This document shows, piece after piece, positions 17,033-25,029 of a stretch of 64,000 nt of DNA (within the stretch, counting starts at the first letter, position 1; each line of letters begins with the position of its first letter). A program made the position numbers and the translations under genes. Below the pieces are notes generated by a model. That model was not told the origin of the DNA. It saw nothing but the letters and a program-made list of their open reading frames with translations, and did no database searches. Source of the stretch: Myxococcales bacterium (lineage in GTDB: Bacteria; Myxococcota_A; Polyangia; Palsa-1104); NCBI GenBank assembly GCA_003170275.1, contig PNAM01000089.1, positions 33,682-97,681 on the forward strand, given 5' to 3'.

Positions 17033-18004
17033 CTATCGGCGCATTTCGGCGAGGCCCTCTTCGCGGGTGACGCTGCCGTGGTAGCCGAGCTCGCGGCGCG
17101 CCTTGGCGTCGTTCACCGTCACCTGCTCGCCGATCAGGCGCACGGCGGTGCGGGTGACCGGCGGCGCGCCGCGCAGGCCGAACAGCCGCCACACGCCCTC
17201 CATCGTCGCTGCGCCGGCGCGCGCGAGGAAGCGCGGGATGGTCTTCACCGGCGGCTCGATCCCGGCGGTGGCGAGCAGGTCGCTGATGAACGCGCGAAAC
17301 TCGACCGGCGGTCCGTCGGTGAGGAAATAGATCTCGCCGGCCTGCCCGCGCTCGGCTGCCTTGAGAGCGCCTTCGCACACGTTGCGCACGTGGCAGGTCG
17401 AGGTGAGGTAGCGGCCGCCGCCGATCCATCTGAACTTGCCGCCCTTCACCGCCTCGGCGATCTTGGGAAACACGCTGGTGTCGCCGCGCCCCCAGATGAA
17501 GCGCGGGCGCACGATCATGGTCGTCAGGCTACCGGTGTTGGCGGCCAGCACGCGCTCCTCGGCCATCCCCTTGGTCTCGGGATAGAGCCCCATCGGATGG
17601 CGCGCGCGCGGCCAGCTCTCGTCGGCGTCGATGATCGGCGGCCCGCCGCACAGCACCGCCTCGGTGCTCACGTGCACCACGCGCTCGGCGCCGCCCGCGC
17701 GCGCCGCGTAGAGCACGTTCGCGGTGCCCTCCACGTTGACGCGCAGGAAGTCGGCGCGCGGGCCCCAATCTTCGACGTACGCGCCGGCGTGGAACACGGT
17801 CGTGCAGCCGCTGATGCCGGCCTGCAGCGCGGCCTTGTCGTCGAGATCGCCGCGCACCGGCTCGGCCCCGGCGTGCGTCACCGCCTGCGCGGCCGCGTCG
17901 GAGCGGGCCAGCGCGCGCACCGTCCAGCGCTGCTCGAGCAACGCGGCGATCAGATTGCGCCCGACGAACCCCGAGCCGCCGGTGACGAACGCCTTCTTGG
18001 ACAT
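17033..18004 (-). CDS. NAD(P)-dependent epimerase/dehydrogenase (3-beta-HSD-like extended SDR)
   Basis: A 323-residue extended short-chain dehydrogenase. The dinucleotide motif TGGSGFVGRN is at residues 8-17, the catalytic Ser in HVSTEAV (113), and YPETK supplies Tyr141 and Lys145. HVRNVCEGALKAAERG and the 3-beta-hydroxysteroid dehydrogenase-like architecture (GDTSVFPKIAEAVKGGKFRWIGGG) suggest oxidation of a secondary alcohol on a sterol-like, sugar or isoprenoid substrate. No signal peptide, so cytoplasmic. It is 14 bases upstream of the GH13 gene's end on the same strand. The exact substrate is not visible. Confidence 0.88.
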   Translation of the reverse strand: MSKKAFVTGGSGFVGRNLIAALLEQRWTVRALARSDAAAQAVTHAGAEPVRGDLDDKAALQAGISGCTTVFHAGAYVEDWGPRADFLRVNVEGTANVLYAARAGGAERVVHVSTEAVLCGGPPIIDADESWPRARHPMGLYPETKGMAEERVLAANTGSLTTMIVRPRFIWGRGDTSVFPKIAEAVKGGKFRWIGGGRYLTSTCHVRNVCEGALKAAERGQAGEIYFLTDGPPVEFRAFISDLLATAGIEPPVKTIPRFLARAGAATMEGVWRLFGLRGAPPVTRTAVRLIGEQVTVNDAKARRELGYHGSVTREEGLAEMRR

Positions 18005-18018
18005 GGCGGAAGGCTACG

Positions 18019-19914
18019 CTACTGCGACAGGATCAGCACTCCGTAACGGCCGAGCTGCACGGTGCCGTCCTGCGCGAAGCCGTCGCGCGCCTTGACGATG
18101 GTCGCCACGTCGGGTGACGGCGTGTTCTCGTAGTCGGGCGAGTAGGCGATCGAGTCGCTGTTGAAGCGCACGTGCCAGGTGCCGGCGCGCGGCAGCCCGA
18201 GCTCGTAGGCGGTGAACGCCTTGTCGGCGAAGTTGGCGACCACCACCACGTCGTCGCCCGCGCCGCCGGTCTGCCAGCGATGGTAGGCGATCACCTTGGC
18301 GGTGTTGTTGACGTGGAACACGTTGACGTTGTCGCCGGTGAGGCCGGCGGTGTTGCCGCCGCCGTTCTTGCGCAGCTTGATCAGATCCGTGTAGAGCTGC
18401 GAGATGCCCGCGTAGGTGGTGGTCTTCGACCAGTCGAGCGGGATGGTGTCGGCGAAGTGGCCGTTCTCGAGGAACTCCTGCCCCATGAACAGCATCGGGA
18501 TGCCCGGCGTGGTGAGCACGATCGCCGCCGCCAGCGCCGAGCGCTTGCGCGCGGCGTAGCTGCCCGCGTTGCCCGGCGAGATCATCTCGGGAATGCGCGA
18601 GCGGCCGTTGGCGACCTCGTCGTGGTCCTCGGAGTACAGCACGCGCTGCGAAGGCACGCCGTTGTAGCGGTGCGTGATCGCGTCGTGGATCGAGGTCATG
18701 TTGCGGTCGACGTCGTTGGCGGTGATCACCGTGTCGTCGATGGGGTGGAAGAACGACGGGTCCCACTGCGTGTCGAAGCCGGCGCCGCCCTTGCCCGCCG
18801 CCTGCGTGATCACGTCGCCCGATGCGAAGTCCTCGGCGACCTGCAGCGTGCCGGGAAATTGCTGGTGCAGCGTCGCGTTGATCGACTGGATCATCGCCGC
18901 GCCGGTCGGATTCGGGTTGCCGCCGTTGTTGTAGCCGCGGATGTTCGACACCGAGTCCCAGCGCAGCCCGTCGCAGCGATACTCGCTCAGCCACATGATC
19001 GCGTGGTCGCGGATGTACGCCTGCACCTGCGGCTCGGCGAAGTTGGGGCGCGGCCCCCACGGCGTCGACGCGAGCGTGGCGTCGGCGTAGAAGTACACGC
19101 CGTTGTTCTTCGGACATTCGCCGTCGAAGCACTGCAGCGGATCGGAGCGGCTCGAGTAGTGGTTGTGCACCACGTCGATGACCACGCCCATGCCGTGCGC
19201 GTGCGCCGCGTCGACGAAGCGACGCACGTCGTCGGGCGTTCCGTACAGATCCTCGGCCGCGAACGGGATGTTGTTGGAGTAGCCCCACGACGACGCGCCG
19301 GGGAACTCGTTGGGCGGCATGACCTCGAGCATGTTCACGCCAAGCTGCTGCAGGTAGTCGAGCTTGGCCATCGCCGACGCCCAGGTCCCCTTGGTGCCGG
19401 GCGCGGGCGGGTTGAACGTGCCGAGGTGCAGCTCGTACAGCACCTGCTGGTTGAACGGCAGCGGCTGCCACGGCGCGGTCCAGGCGAACGCCGACGGATC
19501 GACGATGATGCTGTTGCCGTTGTAGTTGGTGACGGCGCGCGCGCGCGGATCGCTGCGGCGCAGGACGTCGGTGCCGTGGTGGACGACGTATTGGTACTGC
19601 TGTCCCGCGGTCGCGCCCGCCACCTCGCCGGCGAACACCCCGTCCGCGTCGAGGAGCAGCTCGTTGGCGGTGTCGTTCCAGGCGTTGAACTCGCCCGAGA
19701 CGAACACCTGCGCGGCGTTGGGCGCCCACACCTTGAAGGTGGTGCCGCCCGGATGCGGGGTCGCGCCCAGGCCGGGCGCAGGCGGCGGCGGCGCGATCGA
19801 TGCGTCGCCAGGCGCCGAGGCGTCCAGCGGGGGGAGTCCCATCGAGCCTGCGTCGACGGCGGCGGAGTTGGTGCTGCAGCCGGCCAGTAGCGCTAACAGA
19901 AGCGTCGAGCGCAT
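18019..19914 (-). CDS. Exported GH13 alpha-glucan enzyme (branching-enzyme/trehalohydrolase-like)
   Basis: A 631-residue lipoprotein (MRSTLLLALLAGCS, lipobox LAGC) with a Pro/Ala linker, an N-terminal CBM48/E-set domain (about 50-140, TTFKVWAPNAAQVFVSGEFN) and a GH13 catalytic barrel. Conserved regions: DVVHNH (247-252), nucleophile Asp320 in CDGLRWDSV, acid/base Glu361 in LQVAEDF, and Asp432 in SEDHDEV. The HDEV box and layout resemble glycogen-branching and malto-oligosyl-trehalose hydrolase subgroups, which are normally cytoplasmic; a secreted, anchored copy is unusual and suggests action on extracellular glucan. C-terminal beta domain from about 530. No operon link beyond the neighbouring dehydrogenase is evident. 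Confidence 0.85.
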   Translation of the reverse strand: MRSTLLLALLAGCSTNSAAVDAGSMGLPPLDASAPGDASIAPPPPAPGLGATPHPGGTTFKVWAPNAAQVFVSGEFNAWNDTANELLLDADGVFAGEVAGATAGQQYQYVVHHGTDVLRRSDPRARAVTNYNGNSIIVDPSAFAWTAPWQPLPFNQQVLYELHLGTFNPPAPGTKGTWASAMAKLDYLQQLGVNMLEVMPPNEFPGASSWGYSNNIPFAAEDLYGTPDDVRRFVDAAHAHGMGVVIDVVHNHYSSRSDPLQCFDGECPKNNGVYFYADATLASTPWGPRPNFAEPQVQAYIRDHAIMWLSEYRCDGLRWDSVSNIRGYNNGGNPNPTGAAMIQSINATLHQQFPGTLQVAEDFASGDVITQAAGKGGAGFDTQWDPSFFHPIDDTVITANDVDRNMTSIHDAITHRYNGVPSQRVLYSEDHDEVANGRSRIPEMISPGNAGSYAARKRSALAAAIVLTTPGIPMLFMGQEFLENGHFADTIPLDWSKTTTYAGISQLYTDLIKLRKNGGGNTAGLTGDNVNVFHVNNTAKVIAYHRWQTGGAGDDVVVVANFADKAFTAYELGLPRAGTWHVRFNSDSIAYSPDYENTPSPDVATIVKARDGFAQDGTVQLGRYGVLILSQ

Positions 19915-19971
19915 GGGGACCTCCAGGCGGCTCCGTGTGCATCTACCCGTAACTCACTTCAGAGTCTCGTG

Positions 19972-20736
19972 TCAACGTCCGAAAAAACGGGGCGGGCGCT
20001 TCTCGCGAAACGCGGCGCGCGCTTCCCGGGCGTCGTCGCTGGTCCAGGCCTGCGCGCGAAGCAGCTCGAGCTCGGCCTGCACCTCGGGAGCGAGCGCGGG
20101 CAGCAGGCGCTCGAGGGTGCGGCGCGTGCCGGCGATCGCCAGCGGCGCGCCGCGCGCGATCTCGGCCGCCAGCGCGAGCGCGGTCGCCCTCACCTCGGCG
20201 GCCGGCACCACGCGATCCACCAGGCCCCAGCCGAGGGCGCGCTCGGCGGAGACCGGCTGCGCGGTGAGGAAAAGCTCGCGCGTGCGCGACAGCCCGATCA
20301 GGGCGACGAAGCGCTGCAGGCCGCGCGGCGCGTACACGATCCCGAGCCGCACCGGCGGCATGGTCAGCGTGACCTCCGGATGCGCGACCCGCAGATCGCA
20401 GGTCGCGGCCAGCTCGCAGCCGCCGCCGATCGCCTTGCCATTGAGCGCGGCAATCACCGGCAGCTCGCCGTCGGCGATCGCCGCGAGCGCGCGCTCGAGC
20501 GGATTCTCCGTGAGCGTGCCCACGGCCTCGGGCAGCGCGCTCAGATCGTAGCCCGAGGAGAACGCCTGGTCCCCTTCGCCGGTGAGCACCACCGCGCGCA
20601 CGCCCTCCCGCGGAAGCTGCGCGAGTTGCGTGCACAGCGCGTCGAGCAGGTTCGGATCGAGCGCGTTGCGCTTGGCCGGATTCGACAGCGTCAGCACCGC
20701 CACCGATTGCACGACTTCGATCCTCAGCTCGCTCAT
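19972..20736 (-). CDS. Crotonase-fold (enoyl-CoA hydratase/isomerase family) protein
   Basis: A 254-residue member of the crotonase superfamily: LTLSNPAKRNALDPNLL (CoA-binding start), oxyanion-hole segments AFSSGYDLSAL (about 58-68) and GGGCELAATCDL, and the C-terminal basic tail FREKRPPRFFGR. The first catalytic Glu of hydratases (GGGCE) is present, but the second, normally in a PE..LG motif, is replaced: the sequence reads MPPVRLGIVY. It may therefore be an isomerase, decarboxylase or other crotonase rather than a hydratase. ATG 20736 overlaps the kinase stop by four bases, so it is translated after the kinase. Confidence 0.85.
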   Translation of the reverse strand: MSELRIEVVQSVAVLTLSNPAKRNALDPNLLDALCTQLAQLPREGVRAVVLTGEGDQAFSSGYDLSALPEAVGTLTENPLERALAAIADGELPVIAALNGKAIGGGCELAATCDLRVAHPEVTLTMPPVRLGIVYAPRGLQRFVALIGLSRTRELFLTAQPVSAERALGWGLVDRVVPAAEVRATALALAAEIARGAPLAIAGTRRTLERLLPALAPEVQAELELLRAQAWTSDDAREARAAFREKRPPRFFGR

Positions 20737-22682
20737 TTCGGGATCTCGAGTGACAAGCGGGACTCCTCGCCTGGCTTGACCACCACCGAGCGTTTGACCG
20801 GCGGCAGCTCGGGGTTGACGAACGTGAGCAGGTGCGTGCCCTCGGTGAGCGGCACGTTGGCCATCGGCGTGGTGCCGAGCAGGCGCGCGCCGTCGAAGAC
20901 CTTGGCCCACGGCACCGTGCGCACCGTCAGATAGCCGGTCGGCTTGCTCGGCGCGGGCCGGCCCTTGCGCAGGCTGGGGCGCAGCTCGACGTCGAGCGTG
21001 CGGTGCTCGCCGTCGCCGAGCTGCACCGCCAGCTCGCGCGGTTGAAAGCCGTGCCGCTCCACCAGCACGCGATGCATGCCGGTGACCAGGCGTTCGCCGC
21101 GCACCGGCGTAGACGCAGCCAGCGCTCGGCCATCGACGGTGACGTGCGCGCCGGGCGGTCGCGACAGGATGTCCAGCGCAGGCGCGGTCGCCGGGCTGGC
21201 GGTCGGGTGCGGCGCGGGCGCCGGAGGAAGCGCAGGGGTGAGCTGCGTGGTGATCGGCTCGCGCGGCTCTGGGGTCTGGATCGGCACGACGATCGGCTCC
21301 GGCGCGGCGGCTTGCGAGCGCCAGGGCCGGAACGCCAACAAGCCCACCACCATCACCGTCACCGCCGCGACCGCCGCCGCCACGATCGCGCGGCGATTCG
21401 AGCCGAGCGGCGCGATCACCGCCGTGTGCGAAGCCTTCTGATGCTCGCGCGTCGCGGCGGCGTCGTCGTCCCCGTCGGGCGTGGTGGGCCGGTCCTCGGT
21501 GTCGTCGAGGCGTTCCTTGAGGCCCTTGCCCGGCGTGGTGACCGCCAGCTCGGCGAGCGCGTCGTCGTGCATCGCCTGCTCCACGTCGTCGTAGGCGATC
21601 GGATCGGTGAGCGCGCCTGGAGGCGGCGTGGGATCGCGCCTGGGCGGCATGGCGCTGCCCTTGGGCTGCACCTGCGTGCCCTGCGGCTGCGCCTCGGTGC
21701 CTTGCGGCTGCGCCTCGGTGCCTTCGCGCAGCGCGGGCACGCCGCCGGAGGTGTCCTCGCCGGGCGGCCGCGGGTGCTCGCGCCGCAGATATTCGCCGAG
21801 CTGGTGCGAGGTGCCCAGCGCGTCGGCGCCCTTCAAGTAACGCTCGAGCTCGAGCTGCATCGCGCTCGCCGACCCGTAACGCGAGTCGCGCGCAGTGGCC
21901 AACGCCTTGCGCATGATCGACACCAGCGCGTCGGGAATGTCGGCGCGAAACTTCTCGGGCTGGATCGGCTTGCCGTCGCGGATCTCGCGCATCGCCGCGG
22001 TCACGTCATCGCGCCGAAACAGCGGCATGCCGGTGAGCAGCTCGTACATGCAGATGCCGATCGAGAACACGTCGGAGCGCCCGTCGAGCGTGCGGCCCTC
22101 GACCTGCTCCGGCGACATATAGGCGAACTTTCCCTTCACCACGCCCGGGCGCGTGCGGCCGGCGGCGAACGCGGCCTTGGCGATGCCGAAGTCCACCACC
22201 TTGATCACGCCGTCGTAGGTCACCAGCACGTTCTGCGGCGTGATGTCGCGATGCACCAGGTTCAGCTTGCGCCCCTGCGCGTCCTCGACGTTGTGCGCGT
22301 AGTTCAGCCCCGAGCACACGTCGGCCATGATGCGCGCGGCGAACACGAACGGCACCGGCCGCGCCTTGGCCTGGCGGATCAGCCGCCCGATGTCGACGCC
22401 GTCGACGTACTCCATGGCGATGAAGTAGTAGTCCTCGACCTTGCCGAAGTCGTAGATGTGCACGATGTTCGGGTGCGTGAGCTGCGCCGCCAGTCGCGCC
22501 TCGTCGAGAAACATGACGCGAAACTCTTCGGACTCGGTCAGGTGCGGCAGGATGCGCTTGATGGCCACGCGGCGCTCGAAGCCCTCGACGCCCACCAGGC
22601 GCGCGAGGAACACTTCGGCCATCCCGCCGCGCGCGAGCCGCCGCTGCAGGCGGTAGCTGCCAAAGGGGACGCCCTCCGCCAT
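20733..22682 (-). CDS. Membrane Ser/Thr protein kinase with C-terminal PEGA domain
   Basis: A 649-residue eukaryotic-like kinase. Kinase domain about 8-275: GSYRLQRRLARGGMAEVFLA glycine loop, catalytic Lys in RRVAIKRI, LVHRDITPQNVLV loop, DFG in VVDFGIAK, and YMSPEQV. The domain is followed by a low-complexity linker with tandem repeats, one transmembrane helix (about 432-450, AVAAVTVMVVGLLAF) and two periplasmic PEGA-like modules (LDILSRPPGAHVTVDGRAL and GYLTVRTVPWAKVFDGARL). The kinase faces the cytoplasm. It precedes the crotonase gene with a four-base overlap and diverges from a small ORF at 22770. Such kinases are numerous in myxobacteria; the target is not visible. Confidence 0.95.
   Translation of the reverse strand: MAEGVPFGSYRLQRRLARGGMAEVFLARLVGVEGFERRVAIKRILPHLTESEEFRVMFLDEARLAAQLTHPNIVHIYDFGKVEDYYFIAMEYVDGVDIGRLIRQAKARPVPFVFAARIMADVCSGLNYAHNVEDAQGRKLNLVHRDITPQNVLVTYDGVIKVVDFGIAKAAFAAGRTRPGVVKGKFAYMSPEQVEGRTLDGRSDVFSIGICMYELLTGMPLFRRDDVTAAMREIRDGKPIQPEKFRADIPDALVSIMRKALATARDSRYGSASAMQLELERYLKGADALGTSHQLGEYLRREHPRPPGEDTSGGVPALREGTEAQPQGTEAQPQGTQVQPKGSAMPPRRDPTPPPGALTDPIAYDDVEQAMHDDALAELAVTTPGKGLKERLDDTEDRPTTPDGDDDAAATREHQKASHTAVIAPLGSNRRAIVAAAVAAVTVMVVGLLAFRPWRSQAAAPEPIVVPIQTPEPREPITTQLTPALPPAPAPHPTASPATAPALDILSRPPGAHVTVDGRALAASTPVRGERLVTGMHRVLVERHGFQPRELAVQLGDGEHRTLDVELRPSLRKGRPAPSKPTGYLTVRTVPWAKVFDGARLLGTTPMANVPLTEGTHLLTFVNPELPPVKRSVVVKPGEESRLSLEIPK
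21666..21728 (-). repeat. Three 21-base tandem repeats in the kinase linker
   Basis: Three consecutive 21-base units (21666-21686, 21687-21707, 21708-21728) encode, on the minus strand, near-identical seven-residue blocks of the type EGTEAQPQGT. The second and third units are nearly identical, and the first is diverged. The repeat lies in the flexible linker between kinase domain and membrane helix, where length variation would be tolerated. Confidence 0.85.
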
Positions 22683-22769
22683 CGCTCACCAAATGTACCA
22701 CTGCCCACCTGGGTCTGCAGGCATCAGCGACGTAAACCGTGTGGAATCAAGGGGTGGTCCGTGGCACGG

Positions 22770-22970
22770 ATGGTGCAAAATCTTCACCTGATGAAATACG
22801 ATGACGAGATCACGCAGCGCATGCCGGTGGTGCTGCTGTTCCCCGAAGAGCGCGAGGCGCCGCCGTCGAGGCGCGATCTCGAGCTGACGCTGCAGCCGGT
22901 GCAGGAAGCGTTCGAGCTGATGCGCCGCCGCGACGAGGACTCGACCCGCCCGCTGAGGATCCGCTACTAA
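22770..22970 (+). CDS. Small conserved-looking ORF, unknown function
   Basis: A 66-residue ORF from ATG 22770, or 59 residues from ATG 22791 (MKYDDEITQRMPVVLLFPEE). It is charged and lacks a signal peptide, cysteines or a known motif; it ends TRPLRIRY. The codon usage fits neighbours better than noncoding DNA would. It diverges from the kinase and stops 51 bases before the convergent receiver/HATPase gene. Whether it is expressed is open. Confidence 0.4.
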   Translation: MVQNLHLMKYDDEITQRMPVVLLFPEEREAPPSRRDLELTLQPVQEAFELMRRRDEDSTRPLRIRY

Positions 22971-23021
22971 AGGAATTTCATCGCGCCCGCGATGGAACCC
23001 GCCTTCGGCGCAAGGAAGGCT

Positions 23022-24359
23022 TCACTGGCTGGTGATGACGAAGTTGTCGCCCTTGCGCTCGATCTTCAGCTTCAGATCGCTGTTGCCGACGCGCAGCGGC
23101 ACTTCCTTGGTCTGACCCTCGGCGAGCGGCACCTCTTCGTGCACGCTGGCCGGCGGGGCCTCGTTCAGCTTTCGCACCACTCCGACGATGCCGAAGATGA
23201 TCAGCACCACCGCGAGCGCGCCCGCGACCAGCGGCGCCATCGAGGTGCGCACCGTCTCGGGCGCCAGCGCCGCCTGCGGGCCGCTCAGGAGCGGCTGGCC
23301 GGGCTTGCGCCGCTCGGTGAAGATGTGCACCGAGCGCACGCCGTTGCGTCCCTGCGCGAGCAGATCGAGATCGAACAGCGCCACCACTTCGGCGCCCGCG
23401 CCCGGCGCCAGGTTGAACACCAGCTTGGAAGCGTTCTTGAGCGCGGTCACCAGCCCGAGGCCGGCGCCCGACTCGCGCTGCTCCGGCTCGAGCGACTTCT
23501 GGGTGCCCTTCGACAGGAACTTCACCACCGTGTCCTTGTCGAGCGAGCCGTACGCGTCGCGCACCGCGACCGCGAAGTGCTGCCCGTTGGACGCGCAGGC
23601 GACCCGCACCTTCCGGTCGAAGGTCAGGGTGGTGAGATCCTTGCGTGACATGTGGCGGTACAGCGGCTTGCCGGTCGGATCCACCGGCGCGTGGTACATG
23701 CCGTTGATGATCAGCTCCTCGGCGACCAGCGCCATGCGATCGCGCACCGGCCCGCGCGCGCCGGCGAGCTCGGCGTAGGCGTTCAGCACGTCGAGCGCCT
23801 TGATCTTGTCCTCGTACGAGCCGATCTCCATGTTGTAGAGCGTCACGCCCCACGGAAAGTATTTCTGCAGGCCGAAGACCTGCCCGTGCAAGAGCTTGGT
23901 GACGGTGATGATGAAGTCCTCGGGCTCGAAGTGATCGTCGTAGGTGATCACGCTCCCGCAGCGCGCCAGCCTGAGGCACTCGACCATCTGCCCGAAGTCC
24001 TGCACGCCGACGATTGCGATCAGCCGCACGTCGGGGAACACCCGCTCCACGTCCTTGAGCTTCGGCGCGGACGCCGAGCGCAGATCGACGCACAGGAGGC
24101 TGGGCGCCGACTCGGGCAGCTTGGAGAGGTCGTTGATGAACTCGGTGACCGCGCCGGTGGCGGTCATCAGGCGCTTGAGCGAGCGGCGCATCGCCGGCTC
24201 GTTGGAGACGATCAAGATCTTGTGGCGGAGCATTTGGTCGGCCCCCCGCCGACGCTCCTTCTCCTTGGCTGAGGCCTCGGGCTTCGCTCCGCCTTTGGCG
24301 TCACCTTTTGCTTCGGGCTTCGCTTCGCTCTTGGGCGCGTCTTTGCCGGCAGCGGCCAT
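23022..24359 (-). CDS. Receiver-like / HATPase-like membrane protein (short paralogue)
   Basis: A 445-residue protein of unusual layout. After a Lys/Ala/Glu-rich leader (1-40) comes a receiver-like module (about 44-160: KILIVSNEPAMRRSLKRLM, with possible phospho-acceptor Asp92 in LCVDLRSA), a conserved joining segment LFG/VFGLQKYFPWGVTLYNM (about 160-176), and a histidine-kinase/RsbW-like ATPase module (about 195-335: N-box-like ELIINGMYHAP with Asn219, DAYGS at 268-272 in place of DxGxG, and GAGLGL at 298-303). One transmembrane helix follows (about 375-395) and a short beta-rich tail outside. No dimerisation/phosphotransfer His is evident. It is three bases downstream of the coiled-coil gene and shares clear similarity with the protein at 30619-32778. 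Role unknown; perhaps a membrane partner-switching or sensing protein. Confidence 0.75.
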   Translation of the reverse strand: MAAAGKDAPKSEAKPEAKGDAKGGAKPEASAKEKERRRGADQMLRHKILIVSNEPAMRRSLKRLMTATGAVTEFINDLSKLPESAPSLLCVDLRSASAPKLKDVERVFPDVRLIAIVGVQDFGQMVECLRLARCGSVITYDDHFEPEDFIITVTKLLHGQVFGLQKYFPWGVTLYNMEIGSYEDKIKALDVLNAYAELAGARGPVRDRMALVAEELIINGMYHAPVDPTGKPLYRHMSRKDLTTLTFDRKVRVACASNGQHFAVAVRDAYGSLDKDTVVKFLSKGTQKSLEPEQRESGAGLGLVTALKNASKLVFNLAPGAGAEVVALFDLDLLAQGRNGVRSVHIFTERRKPGQPLLSGPQAALAPETVRTSMAPLVAGALAVVLIIFGIVGVVRKLNEAPPASVHEEVPLAEGQTKEVPLRVGNSDLKLKIERKGDNFVITSQ

Positions 24360-24362
24360 CGT

Positions 24363-24962
24363 TTAGGCTTTGCCCCCCGCACCGATTGTGCCGCTCACCG
24401 GCTTTTGCGTCCCCGGCGCAGGCGGCGCCGCGGTCGCCTTCTGGTGCTTCTCGGCCAGCTCGAGCCGTCCCTTGACGCTGGTGGTCTCGTGGTGGTCGGC
24501 CTCGAGCTTCTCGATCTCGCTCTTGCGCGTCGAGATCTCCTTCTCGAAGTCCGAGATCTGCTGCTTCAAGTTCATGACCCGGTTCTCCAGGTCCTTCTGC
24601 TTGCGCGAGGCATCCTCGATGATGTCGCTCACCTTGACCTTGAGCGACTCGAGCGTGCCCTTGATGACCGCCACCACCAGCTCGACGTTGGCGTCGACGT
24701 TGGGTAGCGAGCGCATCAATTGAATGGCGTTTTCGATGCCGTAGTGCGGGCGCGGCTCGTCGTCGTGCGACGACGCCGCGCTGGCCTTGGCCGTCGCGCT
24801 GGCCTTGGCCTGCGTGGTCGCCGTTCCGCCGCCCTTGGGCGCGCCATCGAGTGACACTTGCTCCACCGGAGAGTCGTAATAATCCGAATCCTCGGCCGCG
24901 GGTGCACCTGCTCCGGGCTTCTCGTTACCTTTCTTGCTGCCGCCGCGATCGAAGATTCCCAT
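24363..24962 (-). CDS. Coiled-coil protein of unknown function (MGIFDRG start)
   Basis: A 199-residue soluble protein. N-terminal MGIFDRGGSKKG, then an acidic DSDYYDSP patch, an Ala/Thr/Lys low-complexity region, a short folded-looking segment (YGIENAIQLMRSLPNVDANVE, about 90-110) and a long heptad-like coiled coil (about 120-170, KDLENRVMNLKQQISDFEKE), ending in Pro/Gly. ATG 24962 has an excellent Shine-Dalgarno (GAGGAGGAG) a few bases upstream and a promoter-like pair further up (24984-25013). The receiver/HATPase gene starts three bases after its stop, so they are surely co-transcribed. It likely acts as the dimeric partner or scaffold of that membrane protein (inference). Confidence 0.75.
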   Translation of the reverse strand: MGIFDRGGSKKGNEKPGAGAPAAEDSDYYDSPVEQVSLDGAPKGGGTATTQAKASATAKASAASSHDDEPRPHYGIENAIQLMRSLPNVDANVELVVAVIKGTLESLKVKVSDIIEDASRKQKDLENRVMNLKQQISDFEKEISTRKSEIEKLEADHHETTSVKGRLELAEKHQKATAAPPAPGTQKPVSGTIGAGGKA

Positions 24963-24983
24963 AGGTCTCCTCCTCGTCGCGTG

Positions 24984-25013
24984 ATTTTACTCCCGTTTGT
25001 GGCCGGTGTGTAA
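24984..25013 (-). promoter_or_regulatory. Sigma70-like promoter for the coiled-coil/HATPase pair
   Basis: Reading the minus strand, TTACAC (25013-25008) and TAAAAT (24989-24984) are separated by 18 bases. The predicted start is near 24977, with the strong GAGGAGGAG ribosome site between it and ATG 24962. The -10 is an A+T-rich island in very G+C-rich DNA. Consensus match is moderate and untested. Confidence 0.5.
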
Positions 25014-25029
25014 GATATGATCAGCCCGC

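Noticed and set aside
22683..22769. Regulatory element between the kinase and the small ORF
   Set aside because: The 87 bases have no clear promoter consensus, inverted repeat or riboswitch-like structure.
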